Shown: positions 58,006 through 64,000 of the stretch, one piece after another
How the letters are laid out: every line of letters begins with the position of its first letter
Numbering within the stretch: the stretch's first letter is position 1
Assembly (NCBI RefSeq): GCF_005239225.2
Contig: NC_133287.1
Location: 15,109,493 to 15,173,492 of the forward strand
Length of the DNA: 64,000 nucleotides
Source of the DNA: Populus alba
Taxonomy: Eukaryota; Streptophyta; Magnoliopsida; Malpighiales; Salicaceae
Direction of reading: 5' to 3'
Notes under the pieces: generated by a model
Told to the model about the DNA's origin: nothing
What the model saw: only the letters and a program-made list of their open reading frames with translations
Database searches by the model: none
Translations under genes and position numbers: made by a program

Positions 58006-60386
58006 TCAGGTGATGCATTGCTTTGATGCCTGTAAAGTATTAACAGCATTGGAAATCTCCAGCATCTGTTGTTCCATCTTCACTCTCCAATTTCCCAACT
58101 CTTTGAACATCTCCTGTAATGGCAATATTTAAAATACGTGTTTAATTGAGCTCACAAACCATGATAGAAGGTAAAGCGAGCAAGATATTTTGACCAGATG
58201 CTATCAAATGTCACCTGAAAGAATGAAAATGAATTGTCAAGTTCTGACTTGGAATTGGCCGTGGCAGATGAATCTGGGGTCATATTAGCTTGATCTTCCT
58301 CCATCCTCTTGGGTACCAACTCCTGCACATCTCTGTTTATACCATAAAAGGGCACAACAAACCTCGGATCATTAATAAAGATCTTTTTTGCTATGTGAGG
58401 AGAGGTGTTGTGATAGATATTGGTCAACCAATAAAGTCTTCTAGACCTCGACCCAAAATTGTGTCAAAATAAAAATTATCACCTCTTCATTTTGGCCATT
58501 TCTTCCTTAAGCAGCTCCAGCTCTCCAGCACAAACAGGCTCCTGAGAGGGGTTATCAGAGTGTTTCAACCAAGGTTGAATAGCGTTGTAGGGTTCTTGTT
58601 CCTGCGGTGAGGCATTCTGCTTAAAATTAACCAAATCTGTGTTCTCTAACCAAGGTGCAAAGTCTTCCCCTTGAATATTATCCAAGTTGGTGCTCTCCAG
58701 CCAGTCCTCCCATCTTTCAGAAATTGGATTGAGGGCAGTGCATTGCTTTGATGCCTGCATGCTGCTCAGTGAATTTGAGATTTCCTTGAGTTGTTGTTCA
58801 GTCTTGGACTTCCATGTCATCACATCCTTATACATGCTCTGTCCAAAAGGAAAAGTCAGGGGCAATTGATTTATGTACAGTGACATGTGCAAATAGTACG
58901 TAAGAAGTTGAAAAAATAAACATAAGATAAGGTGTTCTTCTGATACCTGCAAACCACCCAAAGAACTTGAAATCCCCATTAGACGCTGGTCTATCTTACC
59001 TCTCCATTCCACAAATTCCTTGTAAATATCCTGTTGAAAAGACAGAAACTTAAAATGGAGCCATATAAAGCAATCTTAATTGTAATCATATTATTTTTCT
59101 ACTGCAGAGAGTGATTCAACATTCACCCCAATTTGGTTAGCTTGGTGCTGCTCTTGATTCTTGGATACCAGCTCCTCCATATCCCTATAAGAGGCAGACT
59201 TAATTATTCAAGGAACACAAACCTAAGCTCAATGTAAACAAGACTTTTATTCTAGTACTATTTATTTACCTCTTCATTTTTGCTACTTCATCTCTAAGCA
59301 AAGTCAGTTCTTTAGCAGAAACAGAGTCTTGTGAAACACTACCAGGCCTATACCAAGATGGGGGAACATAGTTTGGATCTGGCACCCCAGCCTCCTGCTT
59401 GATTTTAACCAGGTCAGCACTCTCCAGCCAATACTCCATTATCCCTTGGGTGTTGTAACACCGACGAAACCGCTCAGTGCCACCTGGTGCCACTTTACCA
59501 TCAATGTGCTTCAGTAGGTGGTCTAAGAGTCCAGTGTCACCAATGTGTTTACGAGCTACGGTTCTCAGTGCTGACCGGGAAATGGGATTCTCGAACACTG
59601 CCCCTTCAGCCTTCATGACATCCAGCATACTTTTCTCTGCCAGATTATACCTTCAAAACAGATACATCATTCATTTTATGAATCATCATGCGACATATCA
59701 ACCCAGCAGAAAGGAAGAAAAAGAGTAACGATTTACCCTGTACCTGTCTACTGACCATCTATCCTTGACATTCTCCTTTTTTATTGAAATGGAATTTTCA
59801 CGCTTGATTTGCTTACTCTTATAAACAAGACTAGTTTTCTTTGCCTTTGCACGTCTCACAGCTTGTCCTTCTCTGTGTTCGCTGAGGGCATGACACTTCC
59901 TTTTCTTAGCTTCTGGCAACACAAAAGACCCAATACCATCTTCACCTACTTTCAAATCTTCTTTGACAATGGCAGATGGAAATTGAGGGTTATTCTTCCC
60001 ATGCTTTACAACGGCAGATGGAAGTTGAGTGTTCTTCTGTCCATGCTTAACAATGGCAGATCGAGGTTGAGGGTTCTTCTGTCCATGCTCGACAACAGCA
60101 GGTGGAAATTGAGGGTTATTTTCCCCAGGACTGTCAACGAACTCAATATGCCTGCTGACCCCCCATTGTATCATTCCAGTGCGTTTTATCTCCAACAAAC
60201 ACGCCCCTTTCTTCGTACTTTCATCTCCCCTGCCACAACTTTCATGCAATTCTGAAGAGCCTGTAAAGATGAACCACAATGAATGCCTCAAAAACAAAAC
60301 TGACTCCATGTTCTTTACAACATATAAATGCATTTACGGCAAAAGGTGTTGGGTTCTTTTCCACTACCTTTGTCTGACTGCGACAT
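58006..60386 (-). CDS. SWI1/AMEIOTIC1/DYAD-like coiled-coil protein (eight coding exons)
   Basis: Coding exons are 60368-60386, 59744-60260, 59270-59650, 59127-59184, 58947-59030, 58483-58838, 58215-58332 and 58006-58113. They give about 546 residues with all phases matching. The core DRWSVDRYNLAEKSMLDVMK, ARKHIGDTGLLDHLLKHIDG, KVAPGGTERFRRCYN and MEYWLESADLVKIKQEAGV identifies the plant SWI1/AM1/DYAD family, nuclear proteins needed for meiotic entry and sister-chromatid cohesion. The N-terminus is short, lacks the upstream domain I expect in true SWI1, and has four 15-residue repeats (PSAVVKHGQKN type). The C-terminus repeats two modules: ELxLLxEEMAKMKRDVxEL, and WxxKxEQQLxEISNSLxxMQASKQC (three copies). 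It may be a DYAD-like paralogue rather than SWI1 itself. The WSVDR/YNLAE junction uses the inner donor gtacag. Confidence 0.85.
59985..60135 (-). repeat. 45-bp in-frame tandem repeats in the SWI1-like gene
   Basis: Four imperfect units encode NNPQFPPAVVEHGQK, NPQPRSAIVKHGQKN, TQLPSAVVKHGKN and NPQFPSAIVKED. DNA words 'acaatggcagatgga' and 'gagggttcttctgtccatgct' recur on the plus strand. Confidence 0.9.
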
Positions 60387-60454
60387 CAAAAAGCACATGA
60401 TCCCATAGCCAAAAAGCAAGTGTTTGATGGTAAAAAGCGTCCCTTGAAACTAAC
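60368..60454 (-). other. Second exon of the SWI1-like gene, with start codon and upstream ORF
   Basis: Bounded by an acceptor (tttgtag, exon start 60454) and a donor (aaag/gtagtg, exon end 60368). It carries the main start codon at 60386-60384 (MSQSDK) and, before it, a six-codon upstream ORF at 60406-60386 (MGSCAF, stop TGA) that overlaps the start as TGATG. Confidence 0.75.
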
Positions 60455-61693
60455 CTACAAAACACAAACAAACATGGAGTACAGGTACTTTTACCCTCTG
60501 CCCTCCTCTCGGTGAATGCGAAACAGACAAGCAAAACCCTTTTAAGATTAAAAAAAAAAAAAAGAAGTTTTCACAGAGAATCACAAGCAAATACACGAGA
60601 CCACTATCAAAAACTTTCAATGCCAATACAATTATACTACTTCCTATAATATCTCATGCAGAATCAAGGTACATCAATGCTGAAACCTAGCAAATTTTCT
60701 CAGCATGGTACCCATTGAAGGGGCAATCATATGCATGAAAAAATAAAAAAGTACACCAACCAAAAAGACAAAAGCAACAATCAAAACATGGAAACATGTT
60801 ACACTATGTAAGAATGAATTGAGGTACAGAGAAATTAATGGGGGGGGAAAGAATAAACACACCAGTAATTGCATCCATAACTTTTCAGTGTTTAATGGTA
60901 TTAAAATGTATCTGCCATCATCCACATTCTTCAATAACAAAGTTGCATTGAATTGCAAGATAGGTTTACAAAACACAATAGTGACATATCCCAACCAATT
61001 TCTCTCAAGCTTACCCCTTTTTGAACTCGATTAAATGCATCCCAAAACAACAGTGAACACAAAATCGAAAACATAAAAGGGTTTCATCCTAAAAGCGATG
61101 AAGTTCAACAACGAAACCATTCAACACATCACGTTAAGGTTGTAGAAGCTCTCAATGAAATATCTTTCAGAAACAACTAGCCTTCGGCATTTTCAACATC
61201 GTTCACATACTTTATGATCCCACACCTCCAACAAAAACCCCCTTCAAAAAAAACTAAAAAACAAAAAATAAAACGTTAATTATTTTTTTTACTTATTTAT
61301 TTGTTAGGGCAAAAAAGAACCCATGATCCACACGCCCATTCCCCTCTACTTCCTTCTTTCCCTCGGTAACCAAACAGCCAAGGTCTCAAAAACGACATGC
61401 CCTTATCCTGCATCACCCCGTTTCAAAGACCAACCACAACACAAAAAGCCGCAGAAAACCAAAACACAAAGCACGCAGATAATAAAATAAAAATTTCCAG
61501 AAACCACTAAAGAAAACAAAATCAGGGTTTAAGGTTTTACCTAAAAATTAAAGGGTTTCTTCCTTAAACATTCATCAAGACATTGTTAAAAGAAATCCCG
61601 AAACGAACAAGAAAAAAGAAAAAAAAAAAACACAGATTTTTTTGCAGGAAAAAAAAAAAGGATCAAAGAAGAAGACAGTTAGGGTTTGCTTAC

Positions 61694-61785
61694 CTTGGTG
61701 TTAGTTGAGGATTTGGTGTCTGATTGATGGGTTTTGAGAGATTTCTAAGAGGAGAGAGAGTGGAATGTATCTTATTTGTCTAGGG
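61694..61785 (-). other. 5' UTR exon of the SWI1-like gene
   Basis: A donor (accaag/gtaagc on the minus strand) at 61694 closes a pyrimidine/CT-rich leader with 'ctctctctcctctt'. The intron to 60454 is about 1.24 kb and shows no coding frame. The transcription start is placed only roughly. Confidence 0.55.
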
Positions 61786-61799
61786 CCGACGCTGTACGT

Positions 61800-62600
61800 A
61801 GCCTAACTAGAACTGATTTCTTTTCGGTTTTTCATGAAAAAATAAATAGGGTTTATATTTAAATATGTAAATTAATAATAAAAAAACACAAAACAAAAAT
61901 ATACGAAAACTCAATTGCTAATTTTATATAAAAAAAGCTTGGAAAAAAATTATTTTAATATACTTTTTAAAATATTATACACTACAATCCAAACAATTCT
62001 CTAGTAAAAAAAATTAAATTTATATATTTTCTCCTTTACATCTCATGATTTCTATATTTTAATTATGTTTGTTATAAAAATCATAAATCAGTACCTTCGG
62101 GCTCTCTAGTTCTCTTTTTGTTATGAGAAATTGAATTTATTTTTTTTCCTGAAAGGAAGGTATATTAAAATAAATTGTGACGTATAAATGCATAGTTGTC
62201 AAACTATAAATTGTAATGTAGGAATTGACTTGGAAAGAGCTTGGTCATTAAATCATAACATTAACTTGCAAAACACTAGATTAGTTTAGGTTTATTATTT
62301 TTTTTAAAAATAATATTATGTTTTTTTTAAAAAAACAATTCTTGGTATTAACCTTTTTAAATTTTAACCGAGTTTGTCCTAATTAATTAAATATCATCGA
62401 GTTAATGTCTAATTTTTTGATTTAATTAAAAATATTATTAATATCAGTTTAGATAATATGATAGATGACTCCATTATTGGTAGATATAAACATAAGGGGA
62501 TCTAATATGAGATTTTTAAAACAGAAAGGATTGACAAGTTATTTAGATAAAAACAGGGAGTAAATAATAGTTTACTCAAAATATTTCAAATTGTTTATAT
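61800..62600. other. AT-rich upstream region of the SWI1-like gene
   Basis: No gene or clear element was seen. Promoter elements were not resolved. Confidence 0.45.
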
Positions 62601-62639
62601 ATATATATATTTACAGTTGTACTAGCGTGCTTTTTTTTT

Positions 62640-62780
62640 TTTTTTTCCTTTTTGGGTCATCTTCTAGTTGTTGAGATTGAAATTTAAATTTGGCAGCTGC
62701 AGGAGGAGCAGAGTCAGCAGTGGCAGGGGTGTCCTGTGCTGTCCTTCCCAATGGTTTTAAACTAGTACGGATTTTCAGAA
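62640..62780 (-). other. Isolated GC-richer patch with open minus-strand frame
   Basis: The minus strand reads LKPLGRTAQDTPATADSAPP then AAAKFKFQSQQLEDDPK, ended by low-complexity lysines. I do not recognise it; it may be a coding scrap of a mobile element. Poly-T runs border both sides. Confidence 0.3.
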
Positions 62781-62929
62781 AAAAAAAAAAATTTATGGTT
62801 TGCTTGGGGGTTACTCTTCTTTTTTTTAGGTTGGAGAAATTTGTGGGTTTTAAATTTAATTTACCTGCCTGGCATCTTCTCATTGTTAAAGCTTAATATC
62901 CATCAAAAAAAAATGTTTTTAAAAGTTGA

Positions 62930-63085
62930 ATTATGATTGTTTTTTAAAGTATTTTTTATGTTAAAATATATTAAAATAATATATTTTTTATTTTTTTAAA
63001 ATTATTTTTGATAATCAGCACATAAAAATAATTTAAAATATCTAAATTAATTAATTTAAAAAAAAAAATTTATTAACAAGCAACG
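62930..63085. repeat. Dispersed AT-rich repeat
   Basis: The layout 'taaagtattttttatgttaaaatatattaaaataatat...attttaaaattatttttgataatcagcacataaaa' is a very common interspersed unit type in poplar-like genomes as far as I recall. Related text lies at 57270-57340 and 61940-61975. Confidence 0.5.
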
Positions 63086-63089
63086 CAGT

Positions 63090-64000
63090 ATATAAATTAG
63101 ATATGTACACTAAATTAATGGTGCAATTTAACATATCTAATTATCTGGTAGATATAATTTTATACATAAGATTAAGATTTGGATCGTCCAAAATCATTGA
63201 CCACACATCCTCTCATCCACACATAACGGATGAATTCAAATCCCAATCACATTATTGTTCAATATAATCCATATTACCTATAATTAAGATCATGGCTCAG
63301 AATCTTTTTTATTTTCCCAAGTTTAACAAGCGCAATTGGTCGAGATATTCATAGACATTAAATATATTTTTAAAAACAATATTAGCAAAATCCAAAGCTT
63401 TATTATAACAGTGAAAGCAAATTATCTATAAAATACACCTGAAATGAACATATTAAATGACTATAAGAGTCAAATTAAGGTTAACATATAACATTGAGAT
63501 TAAAGAATCAATTTTCAAAAAGTAATTATATTACGATTATACTGATGTTTATTTGATTTTATTTTATTTATGAACAAGATCAAGCTCATTGTAAAAGTAG
63601 CAAACTCAATATGTTATTCAAACTTGGCTTGAACTCGATTTAGTTTTCACGAACTAATCTTGAATACAACTTGACTCTCTAGTTCACAGCCCTGCCTGCT
63701 TAAAAGCACTCATTATCAGCATCAGGGAACAAAGAGAGAACACCCTTGTGCATCTCATTGAACACAAAATATCATTACTATAGCAAACATGTCTGGGGTA
63801 GTACAAACCCCAAAAGCATAATGATAGGAAAAAAAAAAAAAAAAAAAGCAGCCTCTCTCTTATGTGGATCAACTAGTAAAAAAGGAAAAATAGTTTGGAG
63901 TTGTAGCGTACGAGATTTTCCACCTACAACTTTGTAAAAATAAGGTTGGAGACATTCTTCTTCTCTCACCTTCAATGATCCAAGGTAAAAAAAAAAAGTT
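63090..64000. other. Intergenic DNA at the window edge
   Basis: No gene is supported. The last 250 bp have a more even composition and an open minus-strand frame, and could be the 3' end of a gene beyond the window; nothing recognisable supports that. Confidence 0.35.

Noticed and set aside
59809..60255. Plus-strand 148-codon frame
   Set aside because: It is antisense to the 45-bp repeats of the SWI1-like exon; splice structure and family motifs support the minus strand.
62611..62883. 90-codon minus-strand frame as a gene
   Set aside because: It is bounded by poly-lysine and poly-phenylalanine low-complexity codons, with no recognisable domain; kept only as an unassigned patch.

Overview
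The window is nuclear DNA of a dicot plant. It is AT-rich, with spliced genes (GT-AG introns, 5' UTR introns) and dense retrotransposon debris. The gene content and several repeat types suggest a woody Salicaceae-like genome (Populus or Salix). That species call is an inference from protein and repeat resemblance, not from a search. Four genes look intact. (1) SDG40-like SET-domain methyltransferase, minus strand, 32-3428. (2) HDC1-like (Rxt3 family) subunit of plant histone deacetylase complexes, plus strand, CDS 4793-12097. (3) A BURP-domain secreted protein with five 16-residue repeats, minus strand, 42192-43373. (4) A SWI1/AMEIOTIC1/DYAD-like coiled-coil protein, minus strand, CDS 58006-60386 with a 5' UTR exon near 61.7 kb.

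Layout. 0-12.1 kb: two chromatin genes head to head across a short shared promoter; the terminal exon of HDC1 is duplicated just downstream. 12.4-18.1 kb: a LINE RNase H remnant, A-rich degenerate repeats, then a GC-rich tandem repeat. 20.2-25.7 kb: a decayed Ty1/copia element with recognisable LTRs, a Ty3/gypsy relic, an SNF2-helicase exon fragment split by an apparently complete 290-bp TRIM element with a 5-bp target duplication, and an antisense NLR leucine-rich-repeat relic. 26.3-29.2 kb: a PIF/Harbinger-type locus in which the small first protein is open but the transposase part is broken. 29.3-38.5 kb: MITE-like DNA, microsatellites, a possible organelle-DNA insert, retrotransposon debris and a tandem repeat. 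38.5-50.9 kb: an approximately 6-kb tandem duplication around the BURP gene, with BURP-derived scraps in both units and a 2.8-kb LINE-bearing insertion in the second. 51-57 kb: a CACTA-like relic and unassigned AT-rich sequence. 57.6-61.8 kb: the SWI1-like gene. 61.8-64 kb: AT-rich sequence with a repeat characteristic of this window.

The genes do not form one pathway. SDG40 and HDC1 are both chromatin or protein-modification genes and may share a promoter. The BURP locus is the most interesting part: it combines a secreted putative copper-dependent BURP domain with a perfectly phased tyrosine-containing repeat, the architecture of known BURP peptide cyclase (burpitide) precursors, inside an actively duplicating and decaying array. 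Exon boundaries were placed by hand from GT-AG signals and reading-frame continuity.
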